This document shows positions 34,354 through 44,411 of a DNA stretch of 64,000 bases, one piece after another; within the stretch, counting starts at the first letter, position 1; each line of letters begins with the position of its first letter. This DNA comes from DASQPE01 sp964519805 (GTDB lineage Bacteria; Gemmatimonadota; Gemmatimonadetes; Gemmatimonadales; GWC2-71-9). Below the pieces are notes generated by a model that worked only from the letters and a program-made list of their open reading frames with translations, made no database searches and was not told the DNA's origin. The position numbers and the translations under genes were made by a program. The stretch spans positions 1 to 64,000 of the forward strand of contig CAZFKN010000002.1 of NCBI GenBank assembly GCA_964519805.1, written 5' to 3'.

Positions 34354-35385
34354 GTGATTTTGGCGCGTTTGTGTCGTCTTGCTGCCGTTAGTTCGTTCGT
34401 GGCTTGCGGACCGGCGGCGGGCACCAAGCCCGGCCTGCGAGTCGGTCTCATCACACCGGGCTCCATCGCTGACGCCGCTTGGAACTCGGGGGCCTACCGG
34501 GGCCTGCTCCAGATCCGCGATTCGCTCGAGGTCGCCATTTCCCAGGTGGAGGCTCGCACGCCGGCCGAGCAGGAGGATGCGCTCCGCACGTACGCTGCGC
34601 AGGGGTACGATCTGGTGTTCGCACACGGGTTCGAGTTCCAGGGCGCTGCGGAGCGAGTGTCGCGACAGTATCCCCAAACTGTCTTCATCGTGACGTCCGG
34701 CGAACGCGCTGCCGGCAACGTCGCCCCACTCGTCTTCCGCCTCGAAGAGGCCAGCTATCTCTGCGGCATGGTGGCTGGAGGAATGACTCGGTCCAACGTG
34801 CTCGGGTTCGTCGGCGGGATCGAGCTGCCGCCCATCAAGGCAGCGTACGAGGGCTGGGTTCGGGGCGCCCATGCCGTGAACTCGAAGGTGGAGGCGCGCC
34901 AGATCTACCTCAACAGCTTCGATGATGCCGCAGCCGGCCGGGAAGCCGCCCTGGCGCTCATCCGGATCGGCGCGGACATGTTCCACCACAACGCCGATGC
35001 TGCCGCGCTCGGCCTGTTTCAGGCCGTCAAGGAGACGCCGGGCGTCTATGCCTTCGGGGCGAACTCCGACCAAAGCGAGCTGGCGCCCGATCACGTGTTG
35101 GGCTCCGCGGTCATTGACCTGCCTCGGGCGTTCCTGCTCGTCGCCCGCGAGGTTCGCGCCGGGACGTTCAGGCCGCGGATCGAGTCGTTCGGTCTCGCGA
35201 GTGGGGTGATCCGGTATGAGCCCAACCCACGGCTCGAGCGGCTCGTCCCCCCGGCTCTGAGGCTCAGGGTTCGGGCCGCCGCCGACTCGATCGCGGCCGG
35301 AACGCTGCAGCCCGTTCCCTCCCCCGGCTTTGCGCTGCAACCGGCCGCTCCTCAAAGCGCGCGAGCCGAGCCGACGTCGCAGTGA
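34354..35385 (+). CDS. BMP-family ABC transporter substrate-binding lipoprotein
   Basis: A 343-residue periplasmic binding protein. The lipobox Cys18 follows SSFVA. The domain has the basic membrane protein/PnrA pattern (GLITPGSIADAAWNSGAYRGL, QGYDLVFAHGFEFQ, GFVGGIELPPI, YAFGANSDQ). Relatives bind purine nucleosides. It starts with GTG, with AAGGA about seven bases upstream. It is the first gene of a five-gene operon with the matching ATPase and two permeases. Confidence 0.9.
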   Translation: MILARLCRLAAVSSFVACGPAAGTKPGLRVGLITPGSIADAAWNSGAYRGLLQIRDSLEVAISQVEARTPAEQEDALRTYAAQGYDLVFAHGFEFQGAAERVSRQYPQTVFIVTSGERAAGNVAPLVFRLEEASYLCGMVAGGMTRSNVLGFVGGIELPPIKAAYEGWVRGAHAVNSKVEARQIYLNSFDDAAAGREAALALIRIGADMFHHNADAAALGLFQAVKETPGVYAFGANSDQSELAPDHVLGSAVIDLPRAFLLVAREVRAGTFRPRIESFGLASGVIRYEPNPRLERLVPPALRLRVRAAADSIAAGTLQPVPSPGFALQPAAPQSARAEPTSQ

Positions 35386-36160
35386 CGGAAGTCGCCTTGA
35401 CCGAGGTGGTGGGGTTTCTCGACGCCTTTCTGCGGGTGAGCGAGGTACCGGACGATCCGAATGCTCTCAACGGGCTCCAGGTCGCGAACGGCGGGCGAGT
35501 AGCGAAGGTCGTGGCGGCCGTCGACGCTTCCCTCGAGACCATCGAGAGTGCTGTTCCCCGCGGGACGAACGCCGGGCCCCGGCTGCTCCTCGTGCATCAC
35601 GGCCTCTTCTGGGACGGCAACGTCCCGCTCACCGGCCGCCGATTCCGGCGGGTGAAGGCCCTTCTCGATGGCGATGTGGCTCTCTATTCGGCACACATCC
35701 CCCTGGACTTGCATCCGGAGGTAGGCAACAACGTCGAGCTGGCTCGCCGCCTCGGGTTGCTGGTGGAGGGATGGTTCGGCAGCTACCGCGGCGTCCCGAT
35801 CGGCGTGTACGGGGCGCCACCCCCCGCCGTGACGGATCGAGACCGGCTGGTCGCGCTGCTCACCTCGGATCTCGGAGCGGTGGCGCGGCTCATCCCGGGC
35901 GGACCCAAGAAACCGCAGCGGATCGGCATCGTAACGGGCGCCGCCGGCTCGATGATCGCGGCGGCCCGCGACGCGGGCATCGACACCTTCATCACGGGCG
36001 AGGGAGCGCACCACACGTACTTCGACGCGATGGAGTGGGGCGTGAACGTGATCTATGCCGGCCACTATGCCACGGAGCAGGTCGGAGTGCAGGCGCTCGC
36101 CAGCCGTCTCCAAGCCGAGTTTGGCCTTCCCTGGGAGTTCCACCGGCACCCCACCGGTCT

Positions 36161-36164
<4 letters not shown>
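35382..36164 (+). CDS. NIF3-family dinuclear metal protein
   Basis: A 260-residue NIF3/DUF34 protein. It has the metal-binding pieces HHGLFWDG, YSAHIPLDLH, TGEGAHHTYFDA and GHYATEQVG, which in relatives bind two metal ions and form hexamers. Suggested family roles include GTP cyclohydrolase I-type chemistry and cofactor metal handling, none firmly established. It begins with GTG overlapping the BMP lipoprotein stop, and its stop overlaps the ABC ATPase start, so it lies inside the nucleoside transporter operon. Confidence 0.9.
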
Positions 36165-37629
<1,465 letters not shown>

Positions 37630-37633
<4 letters not shown>

Positions 37634-38682
37634 AACGGTCGGGCCTGCTCACGGGCGCCGCCGCGCTCGGGATCGGTCTCGCGGTGCTCGCGGCGGGGTT
37701 GTGGGCGGCGGGGTTCGACGCGCCCGAGGCGCTGGGAGCGCTTTGGCGCGGAGCATTCGGCTCCTGGTACGCGTTCACGTCGGGCACGCTCGTGCGATCC
37801 GTGCCGCTCATCATCATCGGACTGGGGATCGCGGTGGCGTTCCGGGCCAACGCGCTGAACATCGGCGCCGAGGGGCAGTTCTACGCCGGCGCGATCGCGG
37901 CGACTTGGGCGGGCCTCCATCTCGGCGGGGTCCCCTCCATCGTCGCGATTCCCGCCGTATGGCTGGCGGCGGCGGCGGCCGGGACCATGTGGATTGCGTT
38001 GCCGGTCTGGCTCCGGGTCCGTTTCGGCGTCCTGGAGGTGATCAGCACGTTGCTGCTCAACTTCGTGGCGGAGTCGCTCGTGAGCTGGATGGTGCAGGGA
38101 CCGCTTCAGGAGGCGAAGCGGATCTACCCGCAGAGTGATCCGATCGCCGAGACCGCGCGGCTTCCCCTGGTGCCCGGCACCCGGCTTCATCTCGGCCTGC
38201 TGCTGGGCCTGGGTCTCGCCGTGGTCCTGTGGTTCGTGTTCCGGCGCACGGTGTGGGGTTTCGAGCTGTTGGCCACCGGGACCGGCCCTCGAGCTGCAAG
38301 CGTGAGCGGCCGGATCCACGTCGGGCGGGTCATCGCGTTCGCGCTGCTCTGGTCCGGCGCCTTCGCCGGCCTTGCGGGCGGGATCGAAGTGGGTGGCGTG
38401 TCCTATGCGCTCTTTCAGAACCTCTCGCCCGGCTACGGCTTCACGGCGATCGCGGTGGCACTGCTTGCCCGCCTCCGGCCGCTCGGCATCGTGGCGACGG
38501 GCATCCTGTTCGGCGCGCTGGAGGCCGGTGCCGGGGCGATGCAGCGAGACGCCGGGATCCCGGCGGTGGCGGTGTTCGTGGTCGAGGCCGTGATCATCCT
38601 GGTCCTGCTGCTGGTCGAAGCGACCTCTCGGCGCGCCCGCACTACGGTGGCGCTCCCGGATCCGCCGCCGGAGGCCGCATGA
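37630..38682 (+). CDS. ABC transporter permease, nucleoside type (first subunit)
   Basis: A 350-residue multi-spanning protein (about 8-9 hydrophobic helices) of the BPD_transp_2 family, as in YufP and the RbsC group. The stretch FRANALNIGAEGQFYAGAIAA is the conserved family motif. It pairs with the permease downstream and the BMP lipoprotein to import a nucleoside or related compound. ATGA overlaps on both sides. Confidence 0.92.
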
Positions 38683-39599
38683 GCCTCACGATCGACGCGG
38701 GGGCACTGGTCGGGTTCCTCGCCGCCTCCGTTCGGGTCGCCACGCCGCTGCTGTTCGCTGCAATCGGGGAGACCGTGACCGAGCGTGCGGGGGTGATCAA
38801 TCTGGGGCTCGAGGGCGCCATGCTGGCCGGTGCGCTGGGATCCGCGCTCGGGGCCGGAGCAGGCGTGTGGAGCGGGGTCGCGGTCGGCGCGCTGGCCGGG
38901 GCCGCGGTCGCGGCAGTGTTCGCGGCCTGGGTGGTGGGGGCGCGGGTAAACCAGATCATCGCCGGCACCGCCGTCACGCTCGCCTGCGTCGGTCTTACGG
39001 GAACGATCTATCGCCAGGCGTTCGGAACCGGCGGCGCCGGCCTCAGCCTGCCGACGCTGGGCCCGGTGCCGGTGCCGGGGTTGAGTCGCATCCCGGTGAT
39101 CGGCCCGGCGCTCTTCGCGCAGCCGATCCTCACGTATCTGGCGCTGGCCTTCGTACCGATGGTCTGGTGGGTGCTCTATCGCACGCGGACCGGCCTCTCG
39201 CTCCGGGCGACGGGTGAGGCGGGTCCGCTCGCCTTGGCGGCCGGTGTGCCGGTCCGTGCACTTCGATTCTGGGCCACGGTGTTCGGGGGGGCGCTCGCGG
39301 GCCTTGGTGGCGCGAGCCTGGTATTGGCCCAGGTGGGCACGTTCGCCGAGAATATGACGGCGGGCCGGGGCTATATCGCGATTGCGATCGTCGTGCTGGG
39401 GCGTTGGCATCCGGGCGGCGTGACCCTCGCAGCGCTCCTCTTCGGCGCCGCCACGGCGCTCCAGTTTCTGTTTCAGGCGCTGGGGCTCGCCGTCCCGTAT
39501 CAGTTCTTTCTGATGCTGCCGTACATTCTCACGCTGCTCGCTCTCGCGGGCGCGGTCGGTCGGGTTCGGGCGCCGGCGGACCTCGCAAGGGACGACTGA
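38679..39599 (+). CDS. ABC transporter permease, nucleoside type (second subunit)
   Basis: A 306-residue YufQ-like permease. The ERAGVINLGLEGAMLAGAL motif is diagnostic, and about 8 hydrophobic helices follow. It forms the second half of the heterodimeric channel with the preceding permease. It ends the operon; the convergent plsC gene stops 7 bases away, with no visible terminator between. Confidence 0.92.
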   Translation: MSLTIDAGALVGFLAASVRVATPLLFAAIGETVTERAGVINLGLEGAMLAGALGSALGAGAGVWSGVAVGALAGAAVAAVFAAWVVGARVNQIIAGTAVTLACVGLTGTIYRQAFGTGGAGLSLPTLGPVPVPGLSRIPVIGPALFAQPILTYLALAFVPMVWWVLYRTRTGLSLRATGEAGPLALAAGVPVRALRFWATVFGGALAGLGGASLVLAQVGTFAENMTAGRGYIAIAIVVLGRWHPGGVTLAALLFGAATALQFLFQALGLAVPYQFFLMLPYILTLLALAGAVGRVRAPADLARDD

Positions 39600-39606
39600 G
39601 CGGGCC

Positions 39607-40353
39607 TCAGGCGCGCTCCCGGCGGAGCAGGTCGCGGGCCTCGAGGATCTGTTGCCGAACCCGTTCCCGCAAGGCGGGGACGTCCTTCACCTTGAGGCCG
39701 GTGGTTTCGATGGGCGCGAGCACCCGTACCTCGGCGACTGACCGCCCAAAGCGCCAGTCGTGCTTGCGAAGCGCGGTACCGGTGCCGGACACCGCCAGCG
39801 GGAGGATTGGCGACCCGGTCTGCACCGCCAGGCGGAAGGCCCCGTCCTTGAAGGGAAGCATGTCGTCCGTCGTGGACCGCGTGCCTTCGGGAAAGATCAT
39901 TACTGACACCCGCGTCTTGAGGACCTCGCGGCAGCGCTGGAGCGCTTCGACGGCGCTCCGCCCCTCCCCCCGGCGAACCGGGACGTCCCCCGCGAGACGC
40001 ATCAACCACCCAAGGACCGGCACCCGGAACAACTCGGCCTTCGACAGCCATTTCATTTCCCAGGGCAGGCAGCTGATCAGAAGGATGTCGGCGAACGACT
40101 CGTGATTGGAGACGACCACATAAGGGCGGCGAGGATCGGCTGGAGGGGTGCCGGAGGTACGGAAGTGCCACAGCGGATTGAGCGTTGCCATGACCGGGCC
40201 GATCCGGCGAAACACGTAGCCGACGGCGTAACGGCCAGGATCGGACAGCGTGGCGAGGCGGATCAGGGCCATGGCGGGCAGCCACAGGACCAGGCATGCA
40301 GCGAGGACGAACCACGCCCAGATCGACATCAGGGCTTGCCAGAGCGGTGCCAT
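39607..40353 (-). CDS. plsC: 1-acyl-sn-glycerol-3-phosphate acyltransferase
   Basis: A 248-residue membrane acyltransferase making phosphatidic acid. One hydrophobic segment lies near 9-30. The catalytic H-x4-D is His84-Asp89 in NHESFAD, and FPEGTRS is the acceptor-phosphate motif. The ATG at 40353 is preferred; upstream in-frame sequence lacks family character. A TAAGGT hexamer on the minus strand near 40390 could be its -10 box. Confidence 0.9.
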   Translation of the reverse strand: MAPLWQALMSIWAWFVLAACLVLWLPAMALIRLATLSDPGRYAVGYVFRRIGPVMATLNPLWHFRTSGTPPADPRRPYVVVSNHESFADILLISCLPWEMKWLSKAELFRVPVLGWLMRLAGDVPVRRGEGRSAVEALQRCREVLKTRVSVMIFPEGTRSTTDDMLPFKDGAFRLAVQTGSPILPLAVSGTGTALRKHDWRFGRSVAEVRVLAPIETTGLKVKDVPALRERVRQQILEARDLLRRERA

Positions 40354-40447
40354 GCCGGATTCCGAAGGAAGCGACGGGGCCGTAACCTTAGCGGGACCGT
40401 CGAGCCTGCGACAAGGGCTGATGTGGCCCATGTTGCATCGAGGGAAA

Positions 40448-40987
40448 ATGCCCGGAACTGAGGACCGACGGTGTCGAGGAGGACGGCTCACGGCGCTCGA
40501 GGCCGGTGCGCTGTCCTGCCTTCCACTGCCCGTCGATCTTGCGCGGGTTCGCCTTCACCGCGGGGCCGGCGGACCCCTCCGGCGGGCGCTACGCGCCCTC
40601 GTGCTTCGGGTAACTGGCGGGCGCGCCATCGCCCTCGGCAACCACGTCTTCCTGCCCGACGCCTGCTGCGACTCGCTGCCCGTGCTCGCGCACGAGCTGA
40701 CGCACTGCGCCCAATACCAGGCCTGGGGCGCTCTCCGCTACTTCGCGCGGGGCGCGGTTGACCAGCTCCGCGAGCTCCGCCATCGCCGGGGGCTCGGCCC
40801 GAGTCCGTACGACTACGCCCGCGGGTCGCCCCGACCCTTTGCGACATACGGCATGGAGCAGCAGGGCCAGATCGTCGAGGACTGGCTCCGCGGCTCACCG
40901 GAGGCCGCGGCGCTGCTCACTGCTCCGGCAGGCGATCCTCCCATAGCGCGAACACGTTCCCGTCCGGATCCGCGATCATCGCCATGA
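40448..40987 (+). CDS. DUF4157-like protein with HExxH metalloprotease motif
   Basis: A 179-residue protein with a DUF4157-type core: GNHVFLPDACCDSLPVLAHELTHCAQYQ, where HELTH supplies the metal-binding HExxH. A later YGMEQQGQIVEDW stretch may offer a third ligand. DUF4157 domains often accompany toxin or contractile-injection loci, but none is seen here. The ATG at 40448 has GAGGG four bases upstream; earlier in-frame ATGs exist. Its last 71 bases overlap the oppositely oriented VOC gene, and its Arg/Pro-rich last 22 or so residues look like read-through of that antisense sequence. Confidence 0.7.
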   Translation: MPGTEDRRCRGGRLTALEAGALSCLPLPVDLARVRLHRGAGGPLRRALRALVLRVTGGRAIALGNHVFLPDACCDSLPVLAHELTHCAQYQAWGALRYFARGAVDQLRELRHRRGLGPSPYDYARGSPRPFATYGMEQQGQIVEDWLRGSPEAAALLTAPAGDPPIARTRSRPDPRSSP

Positions 40988-41282
40988 TCCCCCAGCTTTG
41001 TTGCGCGGGCTCGGCGATGACGCGGACGTTCCGGTCGTGCAGGCGCGCGCAGAAATTCAGCAGGTCCGGTACGTGGAACGTGATGCCGGTATGGCGGCCG
41101 ACGAGCGCCTTCGCGTCCGGGTGGACCGCAGGATGGACGCCGAGATGGGGCTCCTGCTCGAGGAACTCGGCGCCGAACGACCCCTGTTTGGTCAGCGTCA
41201 GTCCGAGATCGTCACGATAGAACGCGATCGCGCGCTCGATATCGGTCACGAACACGGCGACGCTGTACATCAAGCGGATCAC
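40917..41282 (-). CDS. VOC (glyoxalase-fold) family protein
   Basis: A 121-residue VOC protein with paired modules (VAVFVTDIERAIAFYRDDLGLTL, then IMAMIADPDGNVFALWE). Conserved acidic and histidine residues suggest a metal site, but the activity is unknown. It starts with GTG overlapping the upstream PLP enzyme stop and is the last gene of a seven-gene leftward operon. Its 3' end overlaps the convergent DUF4157 gene by 71 bases. Confidence 0.87.
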   Translation of the reverse strand: MIRLMYSVAVFVTDIERAIAFYRDDLGLTLTKQGSFGAEFLEQEPHLGVHPAVHPDAKALVGRHTGITFHVPDLLNFCARLHDRNVRVIAEPAQQSWGIMAMIADPDGNVFALWEDRLPEQ

Positions 41283-42403
41283 GCGGCCTCCAGGGCCTGT
41301 GCCAGATCAGCGATCAGGTCGTCCGGATGCTCGAGGCCGACGGACAAGCGAAGCAGACTCTCCGGCGCACGAGTATGAGCGCCCTCGACCGATGCGCGAT
41401 GCTCGATGAGTGTCTCGGGTCCCCCCAGGCTGGTGGCCCGCGTGATCAGCTTGAGGCGTGCGGTCATCGCCATGGCTTCGTCGCGTCCACCCCGTACCTC
41501 CAGCGACAGCATGCCACCGAAGCCCGGCATCTGGCGCGCTGCCACGGCATGCGCGGGGTGGGACGCGAGGCCGGGGTAATGAACCCGTGCCACGGCCGAG
41601 TGCGCCTCGAGGAACCGGGCCACGGCCAGCGCGTGCTCGCAATGACCCCGCATCCGATACGGCAGTGATCGGATCCCTCGCAACAGCAGCCAGCAATCGA
41701 ACGGCGAGGCGACGGCACCACCGGCGATCTGCACCGTCCGGATTCGCTGGAACATCTCGTCGTCCGACCGCGCGACCACGGCGCCGCTCAAGACGTCGCT
41801 GTGACCGCCGAGGTACTTGGTCGTGGAATGCATCACCAGGTCGGCGCCCAGCTCGAGCGGACGAGTCAGCACCGGTGACGCCCAGGTATTGTCGCAGGCC
41901 ACCTTCACGCCCGCCTTTCGCGCCAGAGCGACAATCACGGCGATGTCGGTGACCCGCATGAGCGGGTTCGAGGGCGTTTCAATCCAGATGAGCCGCGTGC
42001 TTGGCCGAAGCGCGGCGGCGACCGTTGCCGGGTCCGTCATGTTCACCGGCGTGTGCTCCAGGCCCCAGCGATTGTAGACCTCTCCGAGCAGCTTTCGAGT
42101 GATGTAATACGAGTCGTCCGGGACGACGACGTGGTCGCCCGGCGCGAGCGACTGGAAGATCGCGGCTGTGGCCGCCATGCCCGAAGCGAACGCCGCGGCC
42201 GCGCCGCCGGCCTCCAGCTCCGCGAGGCTTCGCTCGAGCGCGCGCCGATTCGGATTCGCGTCACGCGAATAGATGTAGCCGCCCGGGAAGGTGCCGTCCG
42301 GCGCACGCTCGAAGGTGGTGGAGAGGTGGATCGGCGGGGTGACCGCGCCGGTGGCCGGGTCGGGCTGGTGGCCGGCGTGGACCGCGATGGTCTCGAAGCG
42401 CAT
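41279..42403 (-). CDS. Cys/Met-metabolism PLP enzyme, cystathionine gamma-synthase type
   Basis: A 374-residue transsulfuration-family enzyme. Lys196 in HSTTKYLGGHSD binds PLP; YSRDANPNRRALE, ETPSNPLMRVTDI and the C-terminal SLGGPETLIEHRAS are family hallmarks. It could be cystathionine gamma-synthase, beta- or gamma-lyase, or O-acetylhomoserine sulfhydrylase; sequence alone does not decide. It follows the DUF4112 gene by 8 bases and overlaps the VOC gene. Confidence 0.9.
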   Translation of the reverse strand: MRFETIAVHAGHQPDPATGAVTPPIHLSTTFERAPDGTFPGGYIYSRDANPNRRALERSLAELEAGGAAAAFASGMAATAAIFQSLAPGDHVVVPDDSYYITRKLLGEVYNRWGLEHTPVNMTDPATVAAALRPSTRLIWIETPSNPLMRVTDIAVIVALARKAGVKVACDNTWASPVLTRPLELGADLVMHSTTKYLGGHSDVLSGAVVARSDDEMFQRIRTVQIAGGAVASPFDCWLLLRGIRSLPYRMRGHCEHALAVARFLEAHSAVARVHYPGLASHPAHAVAARQMPGFGGMLSLEVRGGRDEAMAMTARLKLITRATSLGGPETLIEHRASVEGAHTRAPESLLRLSVGLEHPDDLIADLAQALEAA

Positions 42404-42411
42404 CGGGTCGC

Positions 42412-42924
42412 TCAGAAGTGGGGTGAGAGGGAGAGGAAAAATCGAATCAGGAGCAGCGCCGCGCCGACCGACGCGAGCGCGATGCCGGCGAGAAGCAGCG
42501 CGATCATGATCAGGAGCCGCCGGCTGGCTCGGTGAACGGTCCGGGGCTCGGCCAGATGCCGCCGCAGGAGCACCATGTTCTTCGCGTCGGACTTCCAGAC
42601 GAAATCGAACAGGTCGCCGGCGCCTGGTATGGCGCCGACGAGGCTGTCGATGCCGATGTTGTAGAGCATCCGTGCCAGAACCGCCTGCGGGGCACCGAAT
42701 CGCACGGCTTCCAGGACGATCCAGGCCGATGCGATGGCGCCAAGGGCGTCGCCCAGGCCGGGGAGCAGCCCCAGCAGCGGGTCGAGGCCGAACCGGAAGG
42801 ACGTGCCGGGGATCTGAATCGCGTTGTCCAGCAGGAAAGCGAGACGCTCAGCTCTTTCGAGCCTCCGCCGCTCGGGCGCTGTAAGCCCGCGTGGCGTGGG
42901 CTCAGCGGATCGGTCGGGGATCAC
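42412..42924 (-). CDS. DUF4112 membrane protein
   Basis: A 170-residue protein of the DUF4112 family. It has the conserved IPGTSFRFGLDPLLGLLPGLGDALG segment, a second helix pair around IPGAGDLFDFVWK, and a C-terminal transmembrane helix (about 140-165). Its function is unknown. It begins with GTG overlapping the GNAT gene stop. Confidence 0.85.
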   Translation of the reverse strand: MIPDRSAEPTPRGLTAPERRRLERAERLAFLLDNAIQIPGTSFRFGLDPLLGLLPGLGDALGAIASAWIVLEAVRFGAPQAVLARMLYNIGIDSLVGAIPGAGDLFDFVWKSDAKNMVLLRRHLAEPRTVHRASRRLLIMIALLLAGIALASVGAALLLIRFFLSLSPHF

Positions 42925-43457
42925 GAGGCCCTGTCCGGCCTGTCCAGCGACATCGCCATGACATGGTCGACTTGGCGTTGGGAACCGAGGTGGAATGCGG
43001 TCTTTCCCACGACGGTGAAGCCCGCCTTCCGATAGAAGGCGATCGCCCGCGGGTTCTCCTGCCACACGCCCAAGCAGAGCGTCCGACCGCCCTGTTGCCG
43101 TGCTACCCCGACGCAGGCATCCATCAGGCGCTGCGCGACTCCGTGTCCGTGCCATTGACTCGCGACGTAAAAGCGCACCACCTCGACCGGTGCGTCGAGG
43201 GTAACGCCGCCGGGCGCCTGTCCGGAGACGAGGTAAGCGTAGCCGATGAGCTGGTCGGCCAGCTCCACGACGATGTAGGTCGATGCCGGATCGGCGAGCT
43301 CCTCGGCCTGTTTGCCCTCTCCGTATCTGGCCGCGATGTGCGCTGCCATGTCCGCCGGGTCATTGTGGGCGGCGTAGGTGTCCGAGAACGTTCGGGCCGC
43401 GAGCTCGGCCAAGCGGCTCGCGTCGGCAGCCGTGGCCCGCCGGATGGTGAACGTCAC
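42921..43457 (-). CDS. GNAT-family N-acetyltransferase
   Basis: A 178-residue acetyl-CoA-dependent acyltransferase. The acetyl-CoA loop reads QWHGHGVAQRLM (Q/R-x-x-G-x-G/A), preceded by strand VVRFYVAS and followed by LGVWQENPRAIAFYRKAGF. This resembles small-molecule or ribosomal-protein GNATs; the substrate is unknown. It starts with GTG overlapping the queG stop. Confidence 0.9.
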   Translation of the reverse strand: MTFTIRRATAADASRLAELAARTFSDTYAAHNDPADMAAHIAARYGEGKQAEELADPASTYIVVELADQLIGYAYLVSGQAPGGVTLDAPVEVVRFYVASQWHGHGVAQRLMDACVGVARQQGGRTLCLGVWQENPRAIAFYRKAGFTVVGKTAFHLGSQRQVDHVMAMSLDRPDRAS

Positions 43458-44389
43458 GCGCCGCCGCTCCGCGAGGCGAAGGCCGCATGCAGATTGCGCC
43501 GCATCCCCTCCAGCCCGGGGCGTGAGAACGGCGTCTGGCCGAAGCGCGCCGCGAACTCGGCTTCGCCCATCTCATCGAAGAAGTCCGGACCGGCACCGTG
43601 GAGCAGTCCCCTCGGGTCGAAGTCGGAGGTCGTCGCTTCGGAGGCGAACCGTACATTCCACGGGCAGACGTCGTTGCAGATGTCGCAACCGAACGCCCAG
43701 CCGTCGAGCTTCGGAACGATTGCTTCCGGAATCGGCCCACGGTGCTCGATGGTGAGATATGCGATGCACCGCGTAGCGTCGAGCACGCGCGGCTCACGGA
43801 AGGCTTCCGTGGGGCACGCGTCCAGGCACCGGGTGCAACTCCCGCAACGGTCCGTCTCGAACGGGGAATCAATGGACAGCGCGAGATCGGTGAAGATGCA
43901 TCCGATGAAACAGAAGGAGCCGCCCTCGGGCTGGATCAGCATCGTATTCTTGCCGATCCATCCGAGCCCCGCACGGTGCGCAAGCTCCCGCTCGGGCACC
44001 GGGCCGGTATCGGTGTAGGTCCGCGCGACACTCGCGCCATTCTGGCGGAGGAAATCTGCCAGCCTCTCGAGGCGCCGGAGCGTCGAGCGGTGATAGTCCT
44101 CGCCGCGGGCATACTTCGCGACCCGAGGTGGTTCCAAGTCCGCAGGCGAGTCTGCCGAGAAATAGTTGTCGAGTACTACTACCACTCTCGTCGCCTCCGT
44201 GTCGACGCGACTCGGCTCCTTCCGCTTCTTGGCTTGCCGGTGGAGGTAGCGCATGGTGCCCGCGTACCCGTTCGCGAGCCACCGATCGAAGTCCGCCGCA
44301 TGCTGGCTGGGGCGCAGGTCGGTGATCCCAGCCGCGACGAAACCGAGTCGAGCGGCCTCGAGCTTCAGATCCTGGGAGGTGAGGGACAT
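43454..44389 (-). CDS. queG: Epoxyqueuosine reductase QueG
   Basis: A 311-residue cobalamin and Fe-S enzyme that reduces epoxyqueuosine to queuosine in tRNA. Two 4Fe-4S sites are complete: Cys182, 185, 188 and Cys242 with Cys192, 208, 235 and 238 in the usual ferredoxin-like crossing. Asp128 in YTDTGPVPER is the catalytic acid position. No other queuosine gene is in the window. It sits between ndh2 and a GNAT gene in a leftward operon. Confidence 0.95.
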   Translation of the reverse strand: MSLTSQDLKLEAARLGFVAAGITDLRPSQHAADFDRWLANGYAGTMRYLHRQAKKRKEPSRVDTEATRVVVVLDNYFSADSPADLEPPRVAKYARGEDYHRSTLRRLERLADFLRQNGASVARTYTDTGPVPERELAHRAGLGWIGKNTMLIQPEGGSFCFIGCIFTDLALSIDSPFETDRCGSCTRCLDACPTEAFREPRVLDATRCIAYLTIEHRGPIPEAIVPKLDGWAFGCDICNDVCPWNVRFASEATTSDFDPRGLLHGAGPDFFDEMGEAEFAARFGQTPFSRPGLEGMRRNLHAAFASRSGGA

Positions 44390-44411
44390 CCGGGGCGCTT
44401 TGCTGGGGCGG

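Noticed and set aside
40448..40987. DUF4157 protein as part of a toxin or contractile injection system
   Set aside because: No sheath, tube, baseplate, Rhs or polymorphic-toxin gene lies nearby.
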